From NCBI GenBank assembly GCA_034509735.1, contig JACGWO010000006.1, forward strand, positions 1,937,001 through 2,001,000: a stretch of 64,000 bases of DNA, in the 5' to 3' direction. This document shows positions 23,815 through 35,491 of the stretch, one piece after another. The notes beneath the pieces are model-generated. The model made no database searches. It worked only from the letters and a program-made list of their open reading frames with translations, and had not been told where the DNA came from. Position 1 is the stretch's first letter. Each line of letters opens with the position of its first letter. The DNA is from Sesamum alatum. Lineage: Eukaryota; Streptophyta; Magnoliopsida; Lamiales; Pedaliaceae. Both the position numbers and the translations under genes were made by a program.

Positions 23815-24242
23815 GTAAAATTATAGTCCCCTCTCCTGATGTTTGACATAATTATAAATACATTCTATTTGTTTGAAAATTTACAAATATCCCCGTGATA
23901 CCGTCTAACAACGAGCCCAGTCCATTAGACTCTGTTAGGTTTTCATCCAATTTTTGTGACGAACTGCTCAGAATGCCATTTTGAATTATAAATTATAATT
24001 TTATATACTTTTTTAATTTTATAAAATATTTTTATGAACTAATAGTCTAAATGGATAATTTACCTTACCCATTAATTTTTTTTAAAAAAAATCAGCAATA
24101 GTAAAGTAGTAATCTTCACCTTACCGTCTAAGGATTACATAATTATTTTACATTTGAGGAAAGTATTTGTAAATTTTCAACAATGATGGAGTATTTATAA
24201 TTATGTCAAATTTTACGAGAATTAGTTGTAATTTATCCAAAA
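23815..24242 (-). repeat. Fold-back element, family 1
   Basis: Ends 'ggtaaaattatagtcccctc' and, inverted, 'gtcaaattttacgagaatta ... aatttatcc'. Interior blocks 'gttaggttttcatccaattt', 'gaatgccattttgaattat' and 'catttgaggaaagtatttgt' follow the family-1 order in inverse orientation. Confidence 0.65.
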
Positions 24243-24461
24243 TAAATAAATAAATAATAAACGTGAGGAAAGCGAATTTGAAGTGTCCTTCGTAGCTGCA
24301 GGACCATCAATTGCTCTGATGGATCACTTCAATTTCAATTGGGAAGAAGAAAAGTGCAGCTTCTCTTTTAAATTGGATAGACCCCAACCTTGTCACATTC
24401 ACAAAACCTAATAGTTGGTTACAACTTTCATTCTATTGTTTTTGAATGAAGAAATTGACAA

Positions 24462-24640
24462 ATGATGTTTTAGTTTAGCGTTTAATGTTGAGGTTTCGTG
24501 AATAAGTTCGAGGTTATAGGTTCGAGCTCTACGGAATATGTTGTTATTTGTTTAATGTGTATTGTAATTTATTTCATGATTTTTTGTTATAGTGATTTAT
24601 TGATTGAATTAGTATATTGATCAATTGTTCAATTTATTGA
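24462..24640 (+). mobile_element. Probable tRNA-derived SINE fragment
   Basis: 'tagtttagcgtttaatgttg' resembles box A and 'ataggttcgagctctacgg' resembles box B, about 40 bp apart, followed by a T-rich body. The layout parallels the better-preserved SINE at 51094-51358 read on the minus strand. No target-site duplication found. Confidence 0.4.
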
Positions 24641-24737
24641 AATATTGATGCTATCATATAACTGGTGCTTCTATCAAGAAAAATGAATGGGAAAAATGAC
24701 ATTCAAGTGCTAAAAAGGCATGAGTACATACATATAT

Positions 24738-25130
24738 AGGGTAAATTACATCTACCTCCTTAAGGTTTGGCATACAAATATCTCTTCGTTGTTTAAAAAA
24801 TTACAACTACCCCCTGAGATTTGTAATTTTTTGCCCTTGATTTTTTAGTTAAATTGCAGAAAAATCAGTCGAGGCAAATTGCATTATTAACTCATCTGTG
24901 TAAAAAATTTTAAAAACCTCTCCCTGCGCATTGTAGTCCAAAAAAATTCAAAGAATTTTAAAAATTAAATAATATACATAAGGTCATTTTGGTCAGTTCA
25001 CCCATAAAAATGGATGGAAATGGGTTATTTGTTAGACGATTACAAACTTTAGGGGGTATTTTAATTTTTCAAACAACAATGGAGTATTTGTAATTATGTC
25101 AAATCTCAAATGAGGTAGTTGTAATTTACC
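24738..25130 (+). repeat. Fold-back element, family 1 (well-preserved copy)
   Basis: Starts gggtaaattacatctacctc and ends with its near-complement ggtagttgtaatttacccta. Inside: 'attgcagaaaaatcagtcga', 'gcattgtagtccaaaaaaat', 'aaggtcattttggtcagttc' and 'ggaaatgggttatttgttag', in the family order. Confidence 0.75.
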
Positions 25131-25159
25131 CTACACATATATATATATATATATATGTA

Positions 25160-25735
25160 TATTAGGGGTAATTATACTTAAACTATGTTTGAAAATGCAA
25201 AATTACACTTTTTCAGAAAAAATTTGGAATTACACTTACACAAATTTTGAGATTATTCGTTATAATTGTATCTCTTCCGTTGAGGTTTGGACGGAAAATG
25301 TTGACATTGACAAAAAGAAAAAAAAATATAAATTTTTAATTTTACACCTCATTCAAATTCCATACAAGTTATTGATAATAGCATAGATTTTTTATTCATC
25401 AACGACTACTTTTATCCAATGTCATTAATTCTTAATTCTAGAATAATATTTTATTACAATTATACCATTTTAATTTTATATGTATTACATTAACCCCTTA
25501 TAAGTATAAATTACTAGGGTGTTTGTGTCACTAAATTATACGGAATGCTGAACGAGGGGTAAAATTAAAAATTTATGTAGATTTTTTATTGATGTTAGAA
25601 TTTTTGTTCAAACCGTAATGGTAGGGGTACAGTAATAAACGGAGAATTCTCAAAGGGGTATAAGTGTAATTATAAAAGCTTTTTAAAAAAGGTATAATTT
25701 CATATTTTTAGAGGAGATTTAAGTATAAATTAACC
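25160..25735. repeat. Fold-back element (ggtaattatacttaaa type)
   Basis: Left arm 'ggggtaattatacttaaact ... ttggaattacacttacacaa'; right arm 'ggggtataagtgtaattata ... ggagatttaagtataaatta'. Same arm wording as 8517-8935, with a longer centre. An unrelated (TA) run lies just before it. Confidence 0.65.
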
Positions 25736-27448
25736 ATTTTTTTAATAAAAACACTGTAACTATATATCCATTAATAGTTTATTATATCTTCACGTACTTA
25801 TTAATGAATAACTACAAAAGCAAAATTAAATATATATATATATAAGTGAAATAAATATATACATGTTTGATAGGATTATACCCCATGATCTCATCTTTAT
25901 AAAGTTATAGAACCTCTATCTCAATAAAAAGGCTAGAACCTCAGTTCAAACTAATTACACAAGGAACATGTCATGTTTAATCAAATAATTAGTGCACAAT
26001 ATAAAAAGATTGATCAATCTCATAATAAATATAAAATAATTATAATGTAACATATTCGATATTCAAACTAGACTTTTCCCCTATTTACTTCTATTGCCAG
26101 TTGTACGAGTATCGTCGCGATATCTTATTTGCCTATAAAAGAAAAAAGGGTATATTACAACTATCTACTTTGAGATTGGTATAATCGTGAATACTCTCTC
26201 ATTTTTTATAAAATTTTATATACTCTTTTCAAATAAAAAATAATTATTTAATTCCTAAATGGTGAGGTATAAATTACTTTATCCTTGGTATTTTTTTTTA
26301 AAAAAATATTTGAGTTAAAAAAAATAGTTGAAGATGAATAAAGTAAATAATCTATAAAAAATATTAATTCATAAATACATATTAGATTTTTTGAAAAATA
26401 TATAAAATTATAATCCATTTATACTACTATAAGAAAGAAAATGTGTTAAATTTATTTTGACCCCCTACGAAAATTTTAATATAAAAAATAACCCATATGT
26501 TATTAACAATGATTCACACAGTCTCCTGATCAACTTGGATGTATTTTTTAGAGATAATTATTAAAATACCCCTCTATATATCTATAAATTACCTATAATA
26601 TACATATTATAATGATTTTTAATTCTAAAATTATTATTTAAAAAAAATAATTATAACCCACCACCACCACCACCACGATCGCCCCCCTCCCTTCCCAGGC
26701 GCCTACGGGCGGCGGCGACGGCTCCCAACGACATTGTCGCCCAAACCTATTTTTGGTCTGGGGGCATGAAGGGGTTTTCTTAAATATTTCCAATATCTCA
26801 ATGGGGGTCTTCGTATTTTTTTTAAAAGAAAAACCGCAGAGACAACGTGACACAATGATTAATAAATTAAAAGAATATTTTGGTCAATTAATTTCAAAAT
26901 TTGGGTGAATATACAATAAATACTAATGAAATGTGCTTGTTATTAAATAAATACTTAAAATGGATAAATAATTGCAATTTTTAAATAATATATATAATTT
27001 TTATAATTATACCAAATTCGAGGGAGGCAACCATAATTTAGCCAACGAAAGAAGAAGGAAAAATACAACTCGTTTTGGTATAATTTACGTTTGACCGGTA
27101 ACCGAATTTAGGAGATGAATGTGAAGATTGTTTGGCAAAATAGGTGTTTGATGTGGACAAGAAAGTATTAATTTGCGTGTATGATGTGATACGTATGTTG
27201 TCAATGCACACCTTTACTTTGCATTTAATTAATTTTCCATGAGGGGAAAGTCTTTGTCGTAGAATATGGGGACCATATTTAAATTGTTCGCAAATTATTA
27301 AAATAATAAAATATTCAGACTCAAAGGGTCTTTGTGATTAAAAAAAATAAAAAAGGGAAAAAAAGCCGGGTTCAGACATGATTCGGACATCCGAGTTTGG
27401 CGAAATAGGTTTGGGTCCTGGATTCATTGGGTCTGAGCTTATACACTA

Positions 27449-27632
27449 ATAGAAAATTCTAGCTCGAATTTGGTTCGGCCAAATCTGAATTAATTATATG
27501 ACAAGTGCAATACACTTGTCGTGTAATGGGTGTACAATTCGGGAGAAGTAACCAATCACATGACAAGTGTATCACACTTGCTCTATGATTGGTTTGATTC
27601 GACCAAACCTGATCCAGATTTATAATTTTCCT
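27449..27632. mobile_element. Terminal-inverted-repeat MITE (gaaaaattcta family), ~184 bp
   Basis: Left end agaaaattctagctcgaatt with 'ggttcggccaaatctgaatt'; right end complements to aggaaaattataaatctgga with 'ggtttggtcgaatcaaacc'. Repeated inner motifs 'gacaagtgcaatacacttgt' and 'ccaatcacatgacaagtgta' are shared with 6246-6466. Confidence 0.75.
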
Positions 27633-28353
27633 AAAGTAATTATTGTAGTTGGTATTTTGAAGTATGAGCTAGACCTGTCAATGGGCGGGTAATACCCAAA
27701 CTTGTACCTAATACAATAGTTAATACCCATACCCAAACCCAATAGTTTTATATTAAACTCAGACCCGGACCCATACTCATTGGAATAAGTCTTTTACATA
27801 TGGGTAGGGTGTATACCCTAAAATACCCATGGATATGAGTATTGAATGGGTAAAATTAAAATTCTTCAAATTTGTAAATTTTTTATATATCAATCAACTC
27901 GATTTACTTGTCATGTAAAATTAATTAAGCTCGACTAACATATGAAGATAAGATTTGTTTCAATTTGAATTGTAAAAACTCATTAAATTAAAGTTGAACG
28001 CAATTTCAAATTGATAAAAAAAAAATGTATTTTTAAGTTAAAGCCAATTTTCATACTTATTTTTTCTTACCGTTTTTCAATTTATGTTCATATATCGAAT
28101 CTATGTAGATTATGTAATTGATTAATAATGGCTAATATTTGAGCAAAGTCAAGATCATTATTTATATTTCAATTATCGATGTTCGATTTGCAAATGTTAA
28201 AAAATTGAATAGCTTTCAATTTAATTTATCGATTGCAAATTTATGGAATATTTTTATTAATTAATTTTGTAATATGTTTTGATTATATCATTATAAAAGA
28301 AAATGTGTATAATGCTTTATTACTTTAACAAATTAACATAGGTAAGACCTATT

Positions 28354-28781
28354 TGGTAAGATCCATATTGAACCCAATTATTATGGGTATAGCATGGGTA
28401 AGACCCAACGGGTATTATATGGATAGGATTTGGGTAGAATCTATAAATAATAACTATGGATATTTATTGTGTCCGAATCCGAGTAGGGTAATTTCTCAAC
28501 ATACTCATTAATTTCTCTTTTTTATTTATCTATTACAATAACGTGACCTTATATATATATATATATGGTACATTGACTTAATTACTATGGGTAAGATCCA
28601 TATTAGACCTAATTATTATAGGTATAGCATGAGTAAGACCCAACGAGTATTATATGGGTAGGGTTTTGGTAGAAACTATAAATAATAACTATGGGTATTT
28701 ATTGGGTCTGGATCCGAGTAGAGTAATTTCTCAACGTACTTGTTAATTTCTATTTTTATTTATCTATTACAATAACGTGAC

Positions 28782-28820
<39 letters not shown>

Positions 28821-28832
28821 TACATTGACTTA
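28354..28832 (+). repeat. ~237-bp tandem duplication in a GGGTA-rich region
   Basis: The unit beginning 'gtaagatccatattgaaccc' near 28356 is repeated from about 28590 ('gtaagatccatattagacct'). Both units run through 'agcatgggtaagacccaacg', 'tctataaataataactatgg' and 'caataacgtgacct', and end in a (TA) run plus 'ggtacattgactta'. The upstream block 27665-27860 is also rich in tacccaaac/gggta motifs. Confidence 0.75.
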
Positions 28833-30061
28833 ATGTTCGTAAATTATGTCGGAGTCACAAATATTCAATTTGAGAAAGTCAACAAATATCAACAAAGACA
28901 AAAACACACACACACACACGTAACACGAACAGAACAGATCTGATGGGTCAAGACAGACAGAAACCCACGAACTGCGCAGGAAATGATCAGCAACGGCACA
29001 GTTGTTCCTATAGCTTCAGACATTACGCTCGCATGGATCTACCTCTACTCATCTACTTCATTAATTTCTTACAATTACTATTTTAATTGCTTTGCTACTA
29101 ATTATTATTATAATTTGAAAATTAAGTTATAATATCACTTGTACAGTAGCATTTTGCATCCTATATTCAGAATTATTTTTTACCCATCAATCGTAATTTT
29201 GAAAGTGTTTGACGATTTAACGTATGTTACTTTAAAATTGTTAAAATCTAATTTGACATTATATAAAATATAAAATTAATAGGTTTTGATTAATCACAAT
29301 TTTGTAAACTTGATTATACAAAATTAATTATTATAAAGTGCTTCAAATTAATACATTTTGTTTACCAATTTCCAAGTTAAGGTCTTAATTTTAAAGTGAA
29401 TTTATAAGGCGGATGCTAGCCGCAATGGGCAAGTTACACATTGAATCTTTTAGCTGCGTAGCCTACTCAACAGATCACCGTTATAACCACGCTTGGAAGG
29501 CTCCAGTTATAGCGCTCCAATTTTAAGTCAGGTAGGTCATAAGAATGTTAAGGTAGTAAAAGTTGTACTTGCTTCATGGAGGGCATGCAATTATTTATAA
29601 ATTTCATCAATTGTACAATTTCACGTAAATCATAGACACCAACATAATCGAATGATCACGAGGTATCCATACATATTAGGGTTCTGAATGCATCAAGGTA
29701 GAATCATAATTAAAAATCCTAAAATAATAAAATAAATCCAAAACTTGCATAAATATATTCGGAGTAAAATCTTGATACAGTCTTTATAAGATAGTCCCAC
29801 ATCACATCTATTATACAAGGAGCACTTGTTTAGGAAAAATTGCATTTTCCTTCACGACACAAGGTGTTGCACTTTCGGTCTCACAATTTACGAGCTTAGC
29901 ACATTTGGCCTTATAGGATAAAAAGTTGTAGTATTTTTTTATCCCAAATTCTACAATTTTTTAAGTTATGGAACAGAATATGCCAATTAGCTCTTAAACT
30001 GTTAGACAAAAACTGCAACATCCTCCATCGTGTGAGACCAAAAATATAATTTTTTCAATTG

Positions 30062-30612
30062 GGAAAAATTACATTTTACATTTTATAACTTACACTATTT
30101 GTGATTTTGGTCCTATTAATTTTCAACGTAGCAATTTTAGTCCCATAAATTCACAAACGTTGCAATTTTAGTCTCATAAATTCAAAAACGTTGCAATTTT
30201 AGTCCCATGAACAGATTTCGTTAAAATTTTAAGGGATGAAGCACGTGCTCCGTTAACTTAACCTGTGTTTGACTAGAAGAGTTAGTTGGAGAGAGAAACA
30301 AAATATTTCCCTCAAATTGGACAAAGAAATCGTTGTGTAGAGTGAGAAGAGGGGCTAGGGTTTTTCCACAAATTTTTCGTCCAATTTGGGGAAATGTTTT
30401 GTTTCTCTCTCCAACTAATTCAAATAAGTCAAACACAGGTTAAGTTAACGGAGCACGTGTCATGCACGTGCTCCATCCGTTAAGATTTTATTGAAATCTG
30501 TTAATGGAACTAAAATTGTAATATTTATGCACTTAAGAAATTAAAATTGCTACGTCGATAATTAATGAGATCAAAATTACAAGTAATATAAGTTATGAGA
30601 CATAAAATACAA
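30062..30612. repeat. ~550-bp palindromic fold-back element
   Basis: Outer arms: 'tacactatttgtgattttgg ... gcaattttagtcccataaat' on the left against 'ctaaaattgtaatatttatg ... gagatcaaaattacaagtaa' on the right. Inner arms, nearly perfect: gcacgtgctccgttaactta ... gttggagagagaaacaaaat (about 30241-30330) against gttttgtttctctctccaac ... aagttaacggagcacgtg (about 30398-30458). The centre (about 30330-30395) is a GA- and GGG-containing loop. No coding capacity. Confidence 0.8.
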
Positions 30613-31040
30613 TAAAAATTTAACACATAACTAGTCAAACATGTTAAAGTAGTAGTCAAAGACCTAAACTTGAGAAACAACATAACTACATAAGCAAGTT
30701 GTTATTCCCCGTAAGATACGTATACGTAGTTGCATACGGCATTATTACCGTCGTCGAGCACCTCAAATACGTATTCCTGCTGCTATTATGATGCGTACGC
30801 AGTAGGAATTGCCTGCACCCTCGCCTCCCAATCGCTGTCGTAGACCAACAGGTTGACCGGAAAAAAGCTTTCTGGTTGGGTGGGCGTTCGCTGACGTGGA
30901 ACAATACGGGTCCACCTGCACCGTCTTGTTGGAGCAAAGCTGCCATCTGTGGGCCATCCTTGTCCTTCTTTCTCCCGGCAACACGAATTTACCATATTGC
31001 CCCCCCTCGTCGCGTCCGACTTTCAACTCGCTTTTGGTAA

Positions 31041-31114
31041 GGTGGGGCCCCACCATGACGTGGCACATGACGTGGCGCCCTTGTCTTTTACTTCCACCGT
31101 TCCTTGTATAAATA
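31041..31114 (+). promoter_or_regulatory. GH3 core promoter: TCP-like palindrome, twin TGACGTGGC boxes, TATA box
   Basis: A perfect 14-bp palindrome ggtggggccccacc (31041-31054) contains the class-II TCP core GTGGGNCC in both orientations. The 10-mer atgacgtggc follows at 31055-31064 and 31067-31076; TGACG and ACGT cores of this sort bind bZIP (TGA/ABRE-type) factors. TATAAATA lies at 31107-31114, about 95 bp before the start codon, placing the transcript start near 31140. I did not find a clear TGTCTC auxin box close by. Binding roles are inferred from known motif preferences. Confidence 0.6.
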
Positions 31115-31208
31115 TTTCTCTTCCGCTTCTCCAGTCCTCACCACCACCCACCACCTTCTCTCTCTCTAGACTTTCTCTCTCTAGAAATCACGCAATCTTC
31201 TGCACTCA

Positions 31209-33892
31209 ATGGAGATTGACCCGATTTCTTCAGCTCAAATGGGTAGTCCGGCCCGCGAAGAAGACGCGAAGGCGCTTCAGTTCATCGAAGAGATGACCCG
31301 AAATGCCGACTGGGTCCAGCAAAATGTCTTGGCCCAGATCCTGACCCGAAATGCAGAGACCGAATATCTGAAGGGTTTCAGTCTAAACGGGGCAACGGAC
31401 CGGGAGACATTCAAATCCAAAGTCCCCATAGTGACCTACGAAGATCTCCAGCCGTTGATCCAAAGAATAGCTAATGGTGATCGTTCTCCCATTCTATCTT
31501 CTCAGCCCATCTCTGAATTCCTCACCAGGTGATTAATTATCTATTAATTAAGCTAAAATACGATAATTAACGAAATTTTGACGTAGAGAATGATTTTAAT
31601 TTATTTATCTATTATTTTGGATAATTACAGCTCTGGAACTTCAGCTGGAGAACGAAAGCTCATGCCCACTATCAAAGAAGAACTGGATCGTCGTCAGCTT
31701 CTTTACAGTCTTCTCATGCCTGTTATGAACCTGTAAGTACACATAAAAAATTGGAAAAAGGGAAAATGATATTTCGTCTGTAATTTATGACCTTTTCACT
31801 TTTAAATACATTTTCATTTTTGGTTACTAATATTAAAAAATTAGTACTTTGATCCCATGACATATTTTTGTCATATAGTTAACAAAAAATAGCACGTGAT
31901 TTTTTAAGTGCATGAAATCAAAAGTGATAATTCTTTAACCTATGGAGCAAAAAGTGTAAAGGGCTTTACTGCTAAGTTCATACATTTTTGGATAAAATAT
32001 TTAACGTATAAGTGACATAGGATCAAAAATATTATTTTTTATAATTACGAGATCAAAAATGAAAATCTCATAACCGATCAGATTAAGAATGGAATAAATG
32101 CAATTTATCGCCCCGTGATATAAGAAATTAACAAAAATTCCCCTTTGAAAAAATAATCAGCAAATTATATCTCTGTGTTTTGAGAAATGAAGCAAATTAT
32201 TCCCCTATCAAGGGAAAACATAGAGAGGTAATTTACTTCATTTTAAGATCATAGGAGATAATTTACTAATTATTTTTTCGTAGAGAAGTTTTTGCTCATG
32301 TTTTATATCACAAAAGGGGATAAATTATATTTATCCCGATAAAGAATGGAGACCCTATGTTAAGTAACGAAAAATGTTATTTTTCTTTGTAAATATAGAT
32401 ATATATGTATAAATGTATATATAGAGAGAGATTTTTCTCTCTTTCCTTATTAGTGTTGGGTTTGAGAATTCTATATATATATATATATATATATATGATG
32501 TGCATGGTTTTTGTACGGAACAGTTACGTGAAGGGGCTGGACAAGGGCAAAGGGCTTTACTTCTTGTTTATAAAGTCCGAGACAAGGACTCCGGGAGGGC
32601 TCGTAGCCCGACCCGTACTCACCAGCTACTACAAAAGCGACCACTTCAAGACCCGAACCTACGACCCGTACAATGTCTACACCAGTCCGAATGAAGCCAT
32701 CCTCTGTGTCGACTCCTTCCAAAGCATGTACACTCAAATGCTCTGTGGACTTTACGACCGCGAACAAGTCCTCCGGGTCGGGGCAGTCTTCGCCTCCGGC
32801 CTCCTCCGGGCGATCCGATTCCTCCAGCTCAACTGGCAACAACTCACACATGATATCCGAACCGGGTCACTCAACCCGATGGTGACGGACGTTTCAATCC
32901 GTGAATGCATGACCCGGGTTCTGCGACCCGACCCGGACTTGGCAAACTTCATAGCCCGGGAGTGCGAAAAGGACAATTGGGAAAGAATTATTACAAGAAT
33001 TTGGCCTAACACGAAATATCTTGATGTGATTGTTACTGGCGCAATGGCCCAGTACATCCCGACCCTTGATTACTACAGCGGCGGATTGCCAAAGGCGTGT
33101 ACGATGTACGCATCCTCGGAGTGCTATTTTGGGCTCAATCTCAACCCCATGTGCAATCCATCCCAAGTTTCCTACACAATCATGCCAAACATGGCCTACT
33201 TCGAGTTCTTGCCACATGGACCGGACTCGTCCGGGCTCGGTGTCCCGGTTCAGCCGATTGACCTGGCGAACGTCAAAACCGGCAAGGAATATGAGCTAGT
33301 TATCACCACGTACGCCGGTTTATATCGGTACCGAGTGGGTGACATCCTTCGGGTCACTGGATTCCATAACTCGGCCCCGCAGTTCCAGTTCATAAGACGA
33401 AAAAACGTGCTCCTCAGTATAGACTCAGACAAGACGGACGAGGCCGAACTGCAAGCAGCAATCGAGAATGCTTCTCGACTGCTGCGGAAATTCAACACGA
33501 GCGTGGTCGAGTACACGAGCTATGCAGACACGAAAACGATCCCGGGTCACTACGTGATATATTGGGAGCTATTAGCAAAGGACTCGGCCAACTCGGCTAG
33601 TAATGAGGATTTAGACCAATGTTGTCTAGCCATGGAGGAGTCGCTCAACTCGGTCTACCGTCAGTGTCGGGTGGCGGACAACTCAATTGGGCCGTTGGAG
33701 ATCCGTGTCGTGGAAAACGGGACGTTCGAAGAGCTAATGGACTACGCGATCTCAAGGGGCGCTTCCATTAATCAGTACAAGGTGCCGAGGTGTGTTAGCT
33801 TTACGCCTATAATGGAACTTCTCAACTCACGAGTCGTCTCGACTCATTTTAGCCCGTCGTTGCCACAATGGGTTCCAGAACGACGTTGCTGA
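31209..33892 (+). CDS. GH3.1: GH3 family indole-3-acetic acid-amido synthetase (GH3.1-type)
   Basis: Exons 31209-31528, 31631-31732 and 32524-33892 join in frame to 596 residues, the usual length. It is an ANL-superfamily enzyme that adenylates auxin and joins it to amino acids in the cytosol, lowering free IAA. ATP/AMP-binding motifs are all present: [10 protein letters not shown] at ~107-116, YASSECYFG at ~336-344 and YRYRVGD at ~408-414. The run [19 protein letters not shown] and the end [12 protein letters not shown] match the GH3.1-GH3.4 clade better than GH3.5/6 or GH3.17, from memory of those proteins. Intron 2 (31733-32523) contains two fold-back elements and a TA run. The frame extending upstream from 32405 is intron read-through. 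Transcription is expected to be auxin-induced. Confidence 0.93.
31745..32090. repeat. Fold-back element in GH3 intron 2 (ggtccc/gatcaaaa type)
   Basis: Left half 'atgaccttttcacttttaaa ... tttggttactaat ... gatcccatgacatatttttg'; right half 'aggatcaaaaatattatttt ... gagatcaaaaatgaaaatct'. Loosely inverted ends, similar in wording to 39697-40096. Boundaries approximate. Confidence 0.45.
32092..32342. repeat. Fold-back element in GH3 intron 2 (gcaatttatc type)
   Basis: Arms: 'tgcaatttatcgccccgtga ... atgaagcaaattattcccct' against 'gaggtaatttacttcatttt ... ggggataaattatatttatc'. Same design as 6897-7134 and directly follows another fold-back. Confidence 0.65.
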
Positions 33893-35491
33893 CGAAAACA
33901 TGAAATAATTTTTATTTTATTTAATTTTTATGGTACTAGGGTATGTGTAGGAGTAGAAATTAAATGGGCATTTGAAAGAAATTTAAGATGTTTGTATTGT
34001 TCAATTAAGCTATGAAAAGGATGATGGTGTTGTTGAATGAGTTGAAGTTGCTCGTTTTTGTTCTTTCGTCCAAGTAACTGATATTATGACATAGTTGACG
34101 AGGTTTGAGGCTGTCTTAGTCAACATACTCATAAAATTTTCTGGGCCTAAATAATGTCGTCAGATGACGGAAAATGTCGACCATTTCGTCACCGTTAGGT
34201 AATCAATCAACGATAAGTCGTGTAGAATAGTGAATATGGTGGCAAATTTAAATTTTTAGTCCCATAGCATAAAAAATTTTAATGCTTTAAATTTTTTGCT
34301 TTACGCGATTTTAGAAATGGTACTAAAATTAAAAAATTCGACAAATTTAGTTTTTTATTTTTTAATTTTTTTAAAATAGTCCTAAAATTGAGAAAATTTG
34401 ATAAATTTAGTCCCATAGCAAAGTTTTCATCAAAAAATAGACGACATGACATGTGCATTGCCATGTTCGTTAGCTTGGCTGCTCACAAAATTGATGAACA
34501 TGCACATTGCATGTGTTCTGGCTGTCTATTTTTTTACTGAAACTTGAATATGAACTAAATGTGTCAAATTTTTTCAATTTTGGTACTATTTTTAAAATTT
34601 CGTAAAGCAGATGACTGAATATGTCGAGTTTTCTCAATTTTGAGATTATCTTGAAAATCCCATAAAGTAAATGGCTAAAAATATTGAACTTCCTCCTCTA
34701 TGGGACTAAAAATGTAATTTCGTCAAAATATGATCTTTCAAAAGACAAATTGACAATTAATATCCATGTGGACTTGTATATATACTCAAGCAACAAGCAT
34801 GCATATAAAACATGTGAAAAATTATTTGTACTTAATTTTCAGAAAAAGTATATATTTTTACTTTTTTAGGTGTTATAATAAAATGCTTATAAAAAAATAT
34901 AAATAAAAAAACCTTTACATCCATAATGTGCCTCATTTATACAAATTCTAATAGATGAGTGAAATAATAATTTTTTCGTTAAAATACAATCGAAATCTAA
35001 TAAAACAACTAAATGTGAAATTTTTTTGTAATATATAGGACCATTAATGAGAATATTGTAATTACTGAAACGAAATGCGTGCTGACACTAGAATATGGGA
35101 CGAAAAATTAATTTCCCCGACTTCATATTTGTCATTACAAATCAAAATATTACATTTACACGGCTATGTATTACGGGTGAGACTCCTATAGAAAGTAAGT
35201 TGGTTGACAAAATATACATGAAAAAACTACTCCTAAACATATTTATGTATTCAGAGATATTCATTTCTTTAATCAGTTATCTCTTTTAATAGTTTTCTAT
35301 TTATGCATATTCAACATTGATTTATTTTGTCAATTTTAACGAATTAATTATTTTATCTTCGAGAATGATAAAAAAAAAAATTCTCTCTTGTGAGTGTGGT
35401 GTGCCTAGTTATTTCCTAGGGTTTCTTTGGTGTATTCTGGTATCTCTGGTTTGGTGTTCTTTTGGCATTTGGATTAGTGTGGTCCCTGTTC
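33893..35491. other. GH3 3' region and spacer before the LINE
   Basis: The first ~200 bp are the likely GH3 3' UTR. A fold-back (34246-34722) follows. Positions 34730-35380 are AT-rich without signal. From about 35385 the sequence becomes G+T-rich, like the LINE that follows, and is probably its 5' UTR. Confidence 0.55.
34246..34722. repeat. Fold-back element (tttagtcccatagca type)
   Basis: Left arm 'aaatttttagtcccatagca ... ttttgctttacgcgatttta' pairs with right arm 'atcccataaagtaaatggc ... ctatgggactaaaaatgtaa'. The central arms 'gacatgacatgtgcattgcc' and 'gaacatgcacattgcatgtg' also pair. The short minus-strand frame here is a product of the repeat. Confidence 0.75.

Larger units (their letters stand above)
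22972..31040. other. Gene-free spacer of about 8 kb, AT-rich, many fold-back repeats
   Basis: No supportable gene. It includes family-1 fold-backs (23815-24242, 24738-25130; a fragment near 26147-26290), a SINE-like segment (24462-24640), a fold-back near 25160-25735, TA and CCA microsatellites (25137-25156, 26657-26676), a TIR MITE (27449-27632), a GGGTA-rich region with a ~237-bp tandem duplication (27665-28832) and a 550-bp palindrome (30062-30612). Positions 28850-30060 and 30613-31040 contain nothing I can name; the latter part is the distal GH3 promoter. Confidence 0.6.

Noticed and set aside
32405..32523. Upstream extension of the GH3 third-exon frame
   Set aside because: It reads through the end of intron 2, including a TA run; the acceptor at 32521-32523 gives the right joint to exon 2.
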